In this document: positions 17,451 to 26,116 of the stretch, in pieces | Layout of the letters: each line of letters starts with the position of its first letter | Position numbering within the stretch: the stretch's first letter is position 1 | Source of the DNA: Pseudacidovorax sp. RU35E | Lineage (GTDB): Bacteria; Pseudomonadota; Gammaproteobacteria; Burkholderiales; Burkholderiaceae_C | Direction: 5' to 3' | Length of the DNA stretch: 64,000 bases | NCBI RefSeq assembly: GCF_900156165.1 | Contig: NZ_FTMY01000015.1 | Location: forward strand, 62,001 to 126,000 | Position numbers and translations under genes: made by a program | Notes under the pieces: model-generated | Databases searched by the model: none | Told to the model about the DNA's origin: nothing | What the model saw: the letters and a program-made list of their open reading frames with translations, nothing else

Positions 17451-18893
17451 ATGGGCCAGAAATTGAAGATCACCGGCTGGGTCGCCGCAGGCGCGGTCGC
17501 CGGCGCGCTCACCACCGTCTCCTTGCAGACGATGGCGCGCGGGGCCCTGGCGCCGCTGCCGCTGGAGGAATTGCAGCAGCTCGCCGCAGTGTTCGGCATG
17601 GTCAAGAGCGACTATGTGGAGCCCGTGGACGAGAAGAAGCTCATCTCCGATGCCATCTCCGGCATGGTGGCGGGCCTCGATCCGCACTCCCAGTATTTCG
17701 ACAAGAAGTCCTTCAAGGAATTCCGCGAAGGCACCTCGGGCCGCTTCGTGGGGGTGGGCATCGAGATCTCCCAAGAGGACGGCCTGGTCAAGGTGGTGTC
17801 GCCCATCGAGGGCTCCCCGGCCTTCCGCGCTGGCCTCAAGCCTGGTGACCTGATCACCAAGATCGACGACACCGCCGTCAAGGGCCTGACGCTGAACGAA
17901 GCCGTCAAGCGTATGCGCGGCGAAGCAGGCACCAAGGTGCTGCTGACCATCTTCCGCAAGGACGAGAGCCGCACCTTCCCGGTGACGATCACCCGTGAGG
18001 AGATCCGCACGCAGTCGGTGCGCGGCAAGGTCATGGAGCCCGGTTATGCCTGGATCCGTCTGTCGCAATTCCAGGAACGCACGGTCGACGACTTCGCCAA
18101 GAAGATCGAAGAGATCTACAAGCAGGACCCGAACCTCAAGGGCCTGGTGCTCGACCTGCGCAACGACCCGGGCGGCCTGCTCGACGCGGCCGTGGCCGTG
18201 TCTGCCGCCTTCCTGCCGCAGGGCGCGACGGTGGTGACGACCGACGGCCAGCTGGCGGAAAGCAAGCAGGTTTACAAGGCGATTCCCGCCGACTACCAGC
18301 GCCGCTCGGGCAGCGATCCGCTGCGCAACCTACCGGCCGGCCTCAAGAACGTGCCGCTGGTCGTGCTGGTCAACGAAGGCTCGGCGTCCGCCAGCGAGAT
18401 CGTGGCTGGCGCCCTGCAGGACCACAAGCGCGCCACCGTGATGGGCAGTCAGACCTTCGGCAAGGGCTCCGTGCAGACGGTCCGTCCCTTGGGCCCGGAC
18501 ACCGGCCTGAAGATCACCACGGCCCGCTACTACACGCCCAGCGGCACGTCCATCCAGGCGCGCGGCATCGTCCCCAACGTGCTGGTGGACGACACCGCCG
18601 AAGGCAGCCCGTTCGCCGTGCTTCGCATGCGTGAGGCGGACCTCGAAAAGCACCTGTCCAGCGGCCAGGGCCCCGAAAAGAAGGACCCTGAGCTCGAGAA
18701 GCAGCGCGACGAGGCGCGCAAGCGCCTGGAAGAAGAGGCCAAGAAATCGCCCCAGGCGCGCGTCACGCCCGAGTTCGGCACCGACAAGGACTTCCCGCTC
18801 ATGCAGGCGCTCAACCAGCTCAAGGGCCAGCCCGTGCTCGCTAGCAAGACGCAGGTGATCGTCGAGAACAAGGAAGAGAAGAAGGAAAACTGA
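17451..18893 (+). CDS. C-terminal processing protease, S41 family
   Basis: A 480-residue periplasmic protease. It has an N-terminal signal or anchor (about residues 8-25), a PDZ domain near residues 95-180 (RFVGVGIEISQEDG, KPGDLITKIDD), and the S41 catalytic core with the Ser motif NEGSASASEIVAG (about residues 309-320) and Lys338 in FGKGSVQ. CtpA/Prc-type proteases trim or degrade periplasmic and membrane proteins, often cell-wall hydrolases. The C-terminal tail is highly charged (Lys/Glu-rich). A GAAAGGA site lies before the ATG. A hairpin terminator follows the stop. Confidence 0.95.
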   Translation: MGQKLKITGWVAAGAVAGALTTVSLQTMARGALAPLPLEELQQLAAVFGMVKSDYVEPVDEKKLISDAISGMVAGLDPHSQYFDKKSFKEFREGTSGRFVGVGIEISQEDGLVKVVSPIEGSPAFRAGLKPGDLITKIDDTAVKGLTLNEAVKRMRGEAGTKVLLTIFRKDESRTFPVTITREEIRTQSVRGKVMEPGYAWIRLSQFQERTVDDFAKKIEEIYKQDPNLKGLVLDLRNDPGGLLDAAVAVSAAFLPQGATVVTTDGQLAESKQVYKAIPADYQRRSGSDPLRNLPAGLKNVPLVVLVNEGSASASEIVAGALQDHKRATVMGSQTFGKGSVQTVRPLGPDTGLKITTARYYTPSGTSIQARGIVPNVLVDDTAEGSPFAVLRMREADLEKHLSSGQGPEKKDPELEKQRDEARKRLEEEAKKSPQARVTPEFGTDKDFPLMQALNQLKGQPVLASKTQVIVENKEEKKEN

Positions 18894-18919
18894 GGCCCTG
18901 CGTCGCGGCTTTTCCAACC

Positions 18920-18946
18920 CATCGGCCTCCCGCGCGGAGGCCGATG
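18920..18946 (+). terminator. Rho-independent terminator after the processing protease
   Basis: Perfect inverted repeat: 11-bp stem CATCGGCCTCC / GGAGGCCGATG with a 5-nt loop, followed by TCTTT. It separates the protease from the MoeB/ThiF-type gene, 27 bp past the stop. Confidence 0.75.
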
Positions 18947-18987
18947 TCTTTGGCGGCATTGCCGCGGCGCCTTCACCTCACCCAGCC

Positions 18988-19743
18988 ATGGACGACCAAG
19001 CCCTCCTACGCTATTCCCGCCACATCCTGCTGGAGGAATTCGGCATCGACGGCCAGGAGCGGGTGTCCGCAGCACACGCGCTCGTCATCGGTGCCGGCGG
19101 GCTTGGGTCGCCGGTGGCGCTCTACCTGGCGGGCGCAGGTGTGGGACGCATCACTCTGGTGGACGACGACACGGTCGACGTCACCAATCTCCAGCGTCAG
19201 ATCGTCCACAGCAACGCCCGCGTCGGAATGGCGAAGGTGGAATCCGCGGCCGAAGCCATGCGGGCACTGAATCCGGAGATCGAGGTGCAGCCGATCCGCG
19301 CGCGCGCAGATCTTCAGCTGCTTGAACAACTCGTGCCGGGGGCGGATGTCGTGCTCGACTGCAGTGACAACTTCGATACGCGTCATCGTGTCAATGAAGC
19401 CTGCGTGACCCACCGGAAACCCCTGGTGGCCGGTGCCGCGATCCGCTTCGACGGGCAGCTCTCGGTCTACGACGTCCGGCATTCCGATGGTCCCTGCTAC
19501 GCCTGCCTTTTTCCGGCCGATGCGGTGTTCGAGGAAACGCGCTGCGCCGTGATGGGTGTGTTCTCGCCGGTCGTCGGCACGATGGGAACACTGCAGGCCC
19601 ACGAGGCGCTCAAACTGATTGCCGGGATCGACGGAACCCTCAGCGGCCGGCTGCTGATGTTCGACGGTCGGCGCAGTCGCTTCGACACCCTCCAGGTCCG
19701 ACGCGATCCGAAGTGTGCCGTCTGCGGGCATCTGCACCGCTGA
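18988..19743 (+). CDS. MoeB/ThiF-type sulfur-carrier adenylyltransferase
   Basis: A 251-residue E1-like enzyme that adenylates the C-terminus of a ubiquitin-like sulfur carrier (MoaD or ThiS). Signatures: RYSRHILLEEFGIDGQ at the start, the nucleotide loop VIGAGGLGSPVALYLAGAGV (residues about 33-52), DDDTVDVTNLQRQ, DCSDNFDTR, and two zinc CxxC pairs, CYAC and CAVC. There is no C-terminal rhodanese domain. Whether it serves molybdopterin or thiamin synthesis cannot be told without partner genes nearby, and none are seen. It is convergent with the AsmA-like gene. Confidence 0.93.
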   Translation: MDDQALLRYSRHILLEEFGIDGQERVSAAHALVIGAGGLGSPVALYLAGAGVGRITLVDDDTVDVTNLQRQIVHSNARVGMAKVESAAEAMRALNPEIEVQPIRARADLQLLEQLVPGADVVLDCSDNFDTRHRVNEACVTHRKPLVAGAAIRFDGQLSVYDVRHSDGPCYACLFPADAVFEETRCAVMGVFSPVVGTMGTLQAHEALKLIAGIDGTLSGRLLMFDGRRSRFDTLQVRRDPKCAVCGHLHR

Positions 19744-19761
19744 CCACGCACATCCGGTCCA

Positions 19762-21807
19762 TCAACGCCGCACGGCCTTGGCCTTGTCGGCGGCGCGCGC
19801 GGCCTCGCTCGACTCCGGCTTGCCGGCCTCTGCCAGGGCGGCGCCACAGTCAGCGTCCTCGCCAGGGCCCGTTTCCACAGTGGCCGCCAGCGCAAGCAGC
19901 GGGTTGATGGCGCCCAGCGCCAGCGCGGCAGCGCCGCGGGCGATCAGCGGAACGGCTTCCACACCGGGACGCGGATCGCCAAAGTGGCCGCGGATGGTCA
20001 GCGGCGTGCGCAGGCTCAAGATGCTCTTGTCCTTGGGCTGGGGCCGGATCACAAAATCCAGGCTTTCGTCCTTGAGGCTGGCTTGGCCGGTGCCGGTAAA
20101 CAACGTGTCGTCGGTGTCGAAGATCAGCGTGCGGCCGTTCATCACCCCTTTGTTCACATCGAAGGCGAGCGCAGCACAACGCATGCGCACGTTCTTGTCA
20201 CCGCGCAGAAGGAATTCGATCACCTCGCCGCCATCCAGGCCGGCAACCTCCAGGAGCAGATTGCTGAACTGACCGCGGCCCGTCATGGCAGCAATGTCAC
20301 CAGACGCACTGCCTAGCCAGTTCGCCACTGTGGTGCCCTGTCCCGCGAGGTTGATGCGTCCGTCGAGCCGTCCAAGGCTGCTCTTGGTGGACTCGACCTT
20401 CGGAATGAGTTGGTTCAGCTGAAGCGCCTTCATGTCGAGCGCCATCCGGATATCTGCGGGATTCGAGGAGCCATCGATGCGCACGGCGCCCTGGATGCTT
20501 CCACCGGCCACCCCGAGATCGAGGGGCTTGAGATCCAGCACACCCTCCTTGAGCGCCACTTGCACGCTGCCACGTTGCAACGGCACTTCGCGCACGTTGC
20601 GGATGCGCTCGGCCGTGTAGCGGACGTCCGCGTCCATCGCGCGCAGTCGTTCGAAGTCGAGCGGTGCGGTCGGCAGGACGCGCACGTCGGCGCCCCGACG
20701 ACGGCTCTTCTCGAGCGTAGCGGGCGCCTCTACGCCCTCCACGGCCTTTGCCGAACGCTCAGTCGGCGGCAGGCCGATCAACGGACCGAGATCATCCATG
20801 TCCATGACCTTCGACGTCAGCGTGCCACTCAGCTTGGGGCGGGCGCTTCCCTTGGCGAACCGCAATTCGCCACCGATGTCCGAGAGCCCCAGCTTTCCCG
20901 CCAGTTGCTGGGCCTGCCAGGTGTTGCCGGTCTTGAGCAGGCGCCCCTCGATCTGATAAGGCGAGGTGTCAGGCAGCGCCACACCGATCAACCGGTACAG
21001 GTCGCCCAGGTTCCGACCTTTGACGCGGACCTTGGCATCCACCCCATCGAGTTCGGTGAGCGCAGCCATGCTGCCCGTCGCGTCGAGCCGGGTTGCGCCC
21101 GCGGTGGCGTGGATCTCGAAGGGGAAAGGCGGAATGCCCGCCTCGGTGAGCAGCAGCACATTGCCCGTGCGTCCCTGGGCGCTGAGCGCCTGCGACTGGT
21201 ATCGGCCCTTCATCTGATAGGACAGCGGCATGTCGCCCTTGGCGGTGTCGAATGCGAAGTCGACCCGCATGTCCACCCCCTGGTGCTTCGCGAGGAAATC
21301 GAGATGGCCGCCATCGACCTGCAGTAGACCAATCTTGGGGGTCGTACCGCTGCCTGCCTCGCCATGATCGTTCTTCTCCAGCGCCCAGGTCTTGCGCCCG
21401 TCCTCTTCCATCTGAAGGCCGATGGTGGGGGCATTGAGCACCAGACGGGGAATCACCACCTCCTTGCGCAGCAAGGGCCACAGTCGGATGTCGATCTCTG
21501 CCCTTTCTGCGCCCACCAGCAGTGGCTCGCGCGCCCATTTCGGGTTTTCGAACTCGATGCCGTCAAGGGTGATGCGAGCGGTACGCAAGCCCGGCTTCAC
21601 ATCCAGATGCCGGGTGATTTCGAATCGACGGCCTGTCTTGTCACTCACATAGCGGTTGATCGGCCCCCGAAGCAGATCCCACGGGAAGAAGATCACCACC
21701 AGCACCATCACAGCCAAAAGCACCGCGATGGCGATGAGGACGCGTCGAACCCATGTCCCGCCGGCTCTGCCAGAGGGGGCGGGGGTCGATGTGGACAAAG
21801 AATTCAT
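19762..21807 (-). CDS. AsmA family inner-membrane-anchored protein
   Basis: A 681-residue protein with one N-terminal membrane helix (VRRVLIAIAVLLAVMVLVVI, about residues 20-40) and a large periplasmic beta-rich region. Typical AsmA features are RFEITRHLDVKPG and the late segment LDFVIRPQPKDKSILSLRTPLTIRGHFGDP. AsmA-like proteins are thought to bridge the envelope and move phospholipids to the outer membrane. The ATG at 21805-21807 gives a short cytoplasmic N-terminus; upstream in-frame starts lack conserved sequence. The C-terminal 40 residues are Ala/Glu-rich. It lies 19 bp after a tiny membrane-protein gene in the same direction and may be co-transcribed. Confidence 0.9.
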   Translation of the reverse strand: MNSLSTSTPAPSGRAGGTWVRRVLIAIAVLLAVMVLVVIFFPWDLLRGPINRYVSDKTGRRFEITRHLDVKPGLRTARITLDGIEFENPKWAREPLLVGAERAEIDIRLWPLLRKEVVIPRLVLNAPTIGLQMEEDGRKTWALEKNDHGEAGSGTTPKIGLLQVDGGHLDFLAKHQGVDMRVDFAFDTAKGDMPLSYQMKGRYQSQALSAQGRTGNVLLLTEAGIPPFPFEIHATAGATRLDATGSMAALTELDGVDAKVRVKGRNLGDLYRLIGVALPDTSPYQIEGRLLKTGNTWQAQQLAGKLGLSDIGGELRFAKGSARPKLSGTLTSKVMDMDDLGPLIGLPPTERSAKAVEGVEAPATLEKSRRRGADVRVLPTAPLDFERLRAMDADVRYTAERIRNVREVPLQRGSVQVALKEGVLDLKPLDLGVAGGSIQGAVRIDGSSNPADIRMALDMKALQLNQLIPKVESTKSSLGRLDGRINLAGQGTTVANWLGSASGDIAAMTGRGQFSNLLLEVAGLDGGEVIEFLLRGDKNVRMRCAALAFDVNKGVMNGRTLIFDTDDTLFTGTGQASLKDESLDFVIRPQPKDKSILSLRTPLTIRGHFGDPRPGVEAVPLIARGAAALALGAINPLLALAATVETGPGEDADCGAALAEAGKPESSEAARAADKAKAVRR

Positions 21808-21826
21808 AGAAAGATGGTCCGGGCTC

Positions 21827-21997
21827 TCACGGCCCAACGAAGAACGACAACCAGCCCTTCGATGCACCAGCGGGACCATCGGTGGTCACGGCATTCACCA
21901 AGTGGAGTTCGGCGGAGCCCGGCTCGCCCTGGACCACGACCCATGCTGCCAGCAGGGCCAGACTTCCAGCCAGCACAAAACCCAGAATGCCTTTCAT
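21827..21997 (-). CDS. Tiny membrane protein, function unknown
   Basis: A 56-residue protein starting MKGILGFVLAGSLALLAAWV: one N-terminal hydrophobic helix that may be a signal or anchor, then a short polar tail ending WLSFFVGP. A good GAGG ribosome-binding site precedes the ATG at 21995-21997, which argues that it is real. It is 19 bp upstream of the AsmA-like gene and likely shares its transcript. No known domain is recognisable. Confidence 0.5.
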   Translation of the reverse strand: MKGILGFVLAGSLALLAAWVVVQGEPGSAELHLVNAVTTDGPAGASKGWLSFFVGP

Positions 21998-22333
21998 GGT
22001 CCACCTCTTGGAAACCGTCATCGCCAGTGATTGGGGACAGAGGGTGACCAGGAGGCATGCTGTGAACACCGCCTCCTGCATACCCTCACGCTCGGATCGA
22101 CCGATGGCGCGAGCCTAGTCGGGGGGCCTTAGCGGAAAGGTCGGCCGTCCGCCGGAGCCCACGTGCGCCAGCACCTACGGACGCACCATCGGTTGGCTCC
22201 TACAGCAACAGGCCATGGGGGATGGCAGGCCGGCGTCGCCCGGCCTCTACGATCTGGAACCAGTATCAGCATCGGGTCGCCCCAACCGCCTGTGCCCTCG
22301 AGGGCGCGGCGCCTGACCGGCGTCTATCCCATC
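21998..22333. other. Divergent regulatory stretch without a gene
   Basis: About 335 bp between the tiny membrane protein (minus) and the receiver gene (plus). I see no credible coding frame. It contains GTCCGCCG-N19-CCTACGG at 22147-22180, facing the receiver gene, a second CCTACAG near 22210, and GGAGGC near 22052. It probably holds promoters for both directions. Confidence 0.5.
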
Positions 22334-22726
22334 ATGAGCGGCAGACTCCACACCTACATCGTCGAAGACAACCTCACCATCCGCGAGAACCTGGTGGGCA
22401 CGCTTGAAGAACTCACCCCGGTCAGCGCCGTGGGGTACGCCGAAACCGAAACCGACGCACGACAGTGGCTCCGGGAGCACGGCGGCGACTGGCAGCTGGC
22501 CATCGTGGACCTGTTTCTGAAGGAAGGCAGCGGCCTGGGCGTGCTCAATGCATGTCGAGAGCGCCGACCGCAGCAGAAGGTGGTCGTACTGAGCAATTAC
22601 GCGACGCCCGACATTCGTCGCCGGTGTGCGCAGCTCGGTGTGGATGCGGTGTTCGACAAGTCGAACGAGATCGATGCGCTGGTGGACTACTGCCTCGCGC
22701 AGTCCCGCCATTCGACGACCCACTAG
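22334..22726 (+). CDS. Single-domain response regulator (receiver only)
   Basis: A 130-residue CheY-like receiver with no output domain. Acidic pocket residues are Glu11-Asp12 (IVEDN), the phospho-acceptor is Asp59 (AIVDLFL), and the conserved Ser and Lys are in VLSNYAT and VFDKSNE. It could relay phosphate, act as a sink, or act by protein contact. It lies close to a NarL-type regulator and a CHASE3 kinase; the order receiver, regulator (minus), kinase (plus) suggests that all three work together. The first ATG after a long untranslated stretch was chosen because the receiver begins immediately. A hairpin terminator follows. Confidence 0.9.
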   Translation: MSGRLHTYIVEDNLTIRENLVGTLEELTPVSAVGYAETETDARQWLREHGGDWQLAIVDLFLKEGSGLGVLNACRERRPQQKVVVLSNYATPDIRRRCAQLGVDAVFDKSNEIDALVDYCLAQSRHSTTH

Positions 22727-22748
22727 ATCGCACCGACACCAAACACAA

Positions 22749-22776
22749 AGCCGCGCAAGGAATACCCGGCGCGGCT
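22749..22776. terminator. Hairpin between the two response-regulator genes
   Basis: Inverted repeat AGCCGCGC / GCGCGGCT with a 12-nt loop, between two convergent stop codons at 22726 and 22814. Probably a bidirectional terminator. A second short repeat, GGCGC / GCGCC, lies close to 22800. Confidence 0.55.
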
Positions 22777-22813
22777 CAGCTCGAAAGGATGGCGCCAGAG
22801 AGCGCCTGGACCA

Positions 22814-23446
22814 TCAGTCGATCAGCTTGTTCTTCAGTGCGTAGTAGGTCAGATCACTGTTGGACGAAAGATTCATCTTCTCCATCAATCGCGTGCGATA
22901 CGTACTGACCGTCTTCACCGACAGCGACAGGGTCTTGGCGATCTCACCGGCCGTCTCGCCCTTGGCGAGCTTCAGGAAGACCTGGAATTCGCGCTCCGAC
23001 AGCTGCTCGTGCGGTGCAGCGTCGTCCTTGCGATCCAACTGCCGCGCCAACAGTTCGGCCACGGCCGGCGTGATGTAACGGCGACCCAGCGAGATGGTGC
23101 GGATCGCATTGACGATCTCCATCGGATCGCAGTCCTTGTTCAGGTAGCCGCTCGCACCCTGGCGGATGAGGTTCATCGCGTAATGCTCTTCCGGATACCC
23201 GCTGAGGATCAGGATGCCGACATCCGGTGCCTTGGCGCGAATCATCGCAAGCGCATCGATACCGCTCTGGCCGGGCATGGACAGGTCCATCACCAGCACA
23301 TCCAGTTCGGTGGTGCGCACCAGTTCGATCGCTTCACGCCCGGTTGCGGCTTCTCCTACCACGCGGAGATCCACGTGCTCCGAGAAAAACTGCTTCAGTC
23401 CGGACCGGACGATCGCATGGTCGTCCACAATGCCAATCTTGATCAT
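22814..23446 (-). CDS. NarL/FixJ-family response regulator
   Basis: A 210-residue two-component transcription regulator. The receiver has VDDH at the N-terminus, phospho-acceptor Asp54 (VLVMDLSMPG) and a conserved Lys (YLNKDCD); the C-terminal LuxR-type helix-turn-helix spans about residues 147-195 (LSEREFQVFLKLAKGETAGE, then VKTVSTYR). The start MIKIGIVDDH at 23446 was chosen because the receiver fold begins there. It is divergent from the CHASE3 histidine kinase across about 100 bp of AT-rich DNA, so that kinase is its likely partner. Confidence 0.95.
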   Translation of the reverse strand: MIKIGIVDDHAIVRSGLKQFFSEHVDLRVVGEAATGREAIELVRTTELDVLVMDLSMPGQSGIDALAMIRAKAPDVGILILSGYPEEHYAMNLIRQGASGYLNKDCDPMEIVNAIRTISLGRRYITPAVAELLARQLDRKDDAAPHEQLSEREFQVFLKLAKGETAGEIAKTLSLSVKTVSTYRTRLMEKMNLSSNSDLTYYALKNKLID

Positions 23447-23500
23447 TTGTTGCCTTTGTCGAGTCGCACTGGCTTGACGCCGCTGCCCACGTAGCTTTCG

Positions 23501-23529
23501 TTGACAAACATTATTCAATAAATACACCG
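23501..23529. promoter_or_regulatory. AT-rich divergent promoter between regulator and kinase
   Basis: TTGACA at 23501-23506 is followed by the AT-rich run AACATTATTCAATAAATACA, unusual for this GC-rich window. It lies 101 bp at most between the two start codons. The exact -10 is not clear on either strand. Confidence 0.4.
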
Positions 23530-23547
23530 CCCGATTCCTTCCCACGC

Positions 23548-24900
23548 ATGCTGAAACACAAGCTGTCGCTGTTGGCTTACAAGAAGAAAGCTTTGAGTCT
23601 GAGCTTGGCCATCCTGGCCGCGCTTGCGCTCGTGGCGTTCAACGAATCGGGCTACCACCGCTCCAACCGCGCCCTGGAAGAAATCGGTCGTGCGCAGGAC
23701 GCGCGACTGTCCATCCACCTGCTTCTGCGCTACACGCTGGACGCCGAAACGGGTACGCGGGGCTTCATGCTGACGGGCGATCCGCGTTACCGCGAGCCCT
23801 ACGACCGGGCCGTGGCGGAGCTGCCTGCACAGATGGACCGGCTGCGTACGCTCTATGCCGACCGTCCTGCGGAGCGGACGCACCTCGCCGCGCTGGGCAA
23901 CCATCTGGCCCGCAAGCTCGCGGAGATGGAACTGACCGTGCGCATGCTGAGCAGCGGCAACTCCGATGCGTCCCGCTTCGTGCTGAGTACCGACGTGGGC
24001 CGAGAAGAAATGCAGGGCATCCGGCAGGAGGCCGATGCACTGATGGCGCTCAGCACGCGCTCCGTCGAAGAGGGGCGCTTGCAGATCGCCCAGGCGCTCG
24101 GTCTGGCGCGCCTGGGCATTGGACTGATCGTGCTGGCGGCATTGCTGGCTTTCGTTCTGTACCTGCGACAGACGTCGGCCCTGCAGCAGGCCAATGAGCG
24201 CCAGCAGCAGGCGCTGCAGCGCGAGCGCAATTCGCTGGAGCTGGAGGTACGCGACCGCACGGCCTCCCTGGCCGAACTGGCCACCCATCTTCAGGAAGTG
24301 CGCGAATCCGAACGCGGTTATCTCGCGCGGGAGTTGCACGACGAACTCGGTGCTCTGCTCACCGCAGCCAAGCTCGACGTGGCGCGGCTCAAGTCGCGTC
24401 TCGGAGATTCTCCCGACGCCGCCCAGCGGCTGGCCCACCTGACCGAGCTGTTGAATTCGGGCATCGCCCTAAAGCGTCGGATCATCGAAGACCTGCGGCC
24501 CTCGTCGCTGTCGAATCTGGGCCTGGTGGCGTCGCTCGAGATCCTGGGGCGCGAATTCGCCGAGCGCTCCGGCATCCAGGTGGAGATGGCACTGGAGTCC
24601 GTGGACCTCGACGAAGCCCGACAGCTCACCATCTACCGGATGGTGCAGGAAGGCCTCACCAACATCGGCAAGTACGCGCATGCCGAGGAGGCGACCATCG
24701 TCCTCAAGGACTATGAGAACCATGTCGAGATCGAGGTCAGCGACGACGGCCGCGGCTTCGATCTGCAGCAGCAGGCCGGCCGCGCCAGTCACGGCTTGGC
24801 GGGCATGCGGCATCGTGTCCAGGCTGCGGGCGGCAAGCTCTCGGTGGACAGCACGCCTGGGCAAGGCACCCGCCTGCGCGCGGTGATGCCCAAGCAGTAA
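23548..24900 (+). CDS. Sensor histidine kinase with CHASE3 domain
   Basis: A 450-residue membrane kinase. TM1 is about residues 15-33 and TM2 about 188-206; the periplasmic part between them is a CHASE3 domain (DAETGTRGFMLTGDPRYREPY). A coiled coil follows, then a HisKA_3 dimerisation domain with phospho-acceptor His264 in ARELHDELGALL, and a HATPase with DDGRGFD and GMRHRV. This is the NarX/DegS-like class that pairs with NarL-type regulators, matching the divergent neighbour. The signal sensed is unknown. Confidence 0.94.
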   Translation: MLKHKLSLLAYKKKALSLSLAILAALALVAFNESGYHRSNRALEEIGRAQDARLSIHLLLRYTLDAETGTRGFMLTGDPRYREPYDRAVAELPAQMDRLRTLYADRPAERTHLAALGNHLARKLAEMELTVRMLSSGNSDASRFVLSTDVGREEMQGIRQEADALMALSTRSVEEGRLQIAQALGLARLGIGLIVLAALLAFVLYLRQTSALQQANERQQQALQRERNSLELEVRDRTASLAELATHLQEVRESERGYLARELHDELGALLTAAKLDVARLKSRLGDSPDAAQRLAHLTELLNSGIALKRRIIEDLRPSSLSNLGLVASLEILGREFAERSGIQVEMALESVDLDEARQLTIYRMVQEGLTNIGKYAHAEEATIVLKDYENHVEIEVSDDGRGFDLQQQAGRASHGLAGMRHRVQAAGGKLSVDSTPGQGTRLRAVMPKQ

Positions 24901-25068
24901 TCACCCTCCAGCGGCCGATTCGCCGCTTTCCTACGCCCCTCGGACCCCGCTGCTGACAGGTCCTGACCCGGGCCCGCTCCTAAGCTGTCGCATCGGCAAA
25001 CATCAGGTGCTGCCGCCCGAGGTCACCCCCGGTGACTCCGACATGCACCGCCACGAAAGGAGCCTGCC

Positions 25069-25233
25069 ATGCTTCACTACACCGTCGTCTTTCTGGTCAT
25101 CGCTCTGGTGGCCGCGTTGTTCGGCTTCGGCGGCATCGCTGCCGGTGCCGTCGGCATCGCGAAGCTTCTGTTCGTGATCTTCGCCATCCTCACGATCGCC
25201 AGCTTCATCGCAGGCCTCTTGCGGCGCCGCTGA
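25069..25233 (+). CDS. DUF1328 (YtjA-like) small membrane protein
   Basis: A 54-residue, two-helix membrane protein with the family pattern [20 protein letters not shown] and a basic C-terminus (RRR). DUF1328 proteins are widespread and often stress-induced; function is unknown. An AAGGAG ribosome-binding site lies before the ATG. It starts a plus-strand run with a YqjD-like protein, a YqjE-like protein, an unknown membrane protein and a ferritin-like protein. Confidence 0.9.
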   Translation: MLHYTVVFLVIALVAALFGFGGIAAGAVGIAKLLFVIFAILTIASFIAGLLRRR

Positions 25234-25307
25234 AGCGCTAGCATCTTTGCTCGTCGGTCCAGGCCGACCGTCTGATCGATCCCGTTTTTTTCTGGAAGGA
25301 CCTCCTC

Positions 25308-25685
25308 ATGAACTCCACAGCCAAGACCCCCTCCCAACTCGCCGACGAACTGCGCGGTGCCGCCCAAGATGCGGCTGAAAGCACCCGCAGCTATGCCAAG
25401 GATGCCGTCGATGCGACCGGCCAGAAGGTGCGTCAACTGCGCGGCGAAGTGGAGCCCACCGTCGAACAGATCGCCTCGCGCGTGCAGCAGGCCGTACAGC
25501 GCGGCCTCGAGGCAGCCTCCAAGACCACCAGCCGTGCCCAAGAGCGCTTCGGGGAGGCAGCCACGGTGACGACGCGCTACATCGCCGACCAGCCGGTTCG
25601 TTCGGTGCTGATTGCAGCCGCCGCCGGCGCGGCGATCACCGCCCTGATCGTCCTGGCCAGCCGTCGCAGCAGCGACGAGTACTGA
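25308..25685 (+). CDS. DUF883 (YqjD/ElaB-like) membrane protein
   Basis: A 125-residue protein: a long amphipathic, Ala/Glu/Gln-rich helical N-terminal region followed by a C-terminal membrane helix (VRSVLIAAAAGAAITALIVLA, about residues 97-118) and a short basic tail. This matches the YqjD/ElaB family, tail-anchored proteins that in E. coli associate with ribosomes in stationary phase. A GGAAGGA site precedes the ATG. It is followed by a YqjE-like gene 44 bp downstream. Confidence 0.83.
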   Translation: MNSTAKTPSQLADELRGAAQDAAESTRSYAKDAVDATGQKVRQLRGEVEPTVEQIASRVQQAVQRGLEAASKTTSRAQERFGEAATVTTRYIADQPVRSVLIAAAAGAAITALIVLASRRSSDEY

Positions 25686-25729
25686 TCGCCGTCCACAAAC
25701 AACCTAGACCGAAGGCGCACGAACCGCTC

Positions 25730-26116
25730 ATGCTCCATCCCGTTTTCTCTGCGGCGCTGCGGCATCCGGCGTTGGTCGGGCGCCATCTGCTCAACTACCT
25801 CGCCCTTGCCAGGGTCGAGGTAGCGCAGGCAGGTCGCTCCGTCGTCACGCGTGCCATCGGTGGGGTAATTGCCTTGCTGGGTGCACTCTTCACCCTCGGA
25901 TGGGGTGGCGTCGCTGTGATGCTCGGCGTGCTGCACGGGCGATTCGAATGGGTCTTGGTGATCGTGCCCGGAGTCGCGGCGCTGCTGCTTCTGATTGGAG
26001 TGGTCATGTTGCTGCGTCCTCCCCAGCTTCCTCTTTTCGCCGGACTGAAGAACCAGGCGGCAGAAGACATGCAGGTGCTTCAGGCACTTTCCGAAAGCAG
26101 CCATGCCGACCGCTGA
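25730..26116 (+). CDS. YqjE-like/phage-holin-family membrane protein
   Basis: A 128-residue protein with two strongly hydrophobic helices (about residues 45-68 and 74-96) after a helical N-terminus that carries LLNYLALARVEVAQ. This layout fits the YqjE/holin-superfamily-III type membrane proteins that usually follow yqjD. Function is unknown; a role in envelope stress is inferred from context. Its 3' end overlaps the next gene by 14 bp. Confidence 0.78.
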   Translation: MLHPVFSAALRHPALVGRHLLNYLALARVEVAQAGRSVVTRAIGGVIALLGALFTLGWGGVAVMLGVLHGRFEWVLVIVPGVAALLLLIGVVMLLRPPQLPLFAGLKNQAAEDMQVLQALSESSHADR

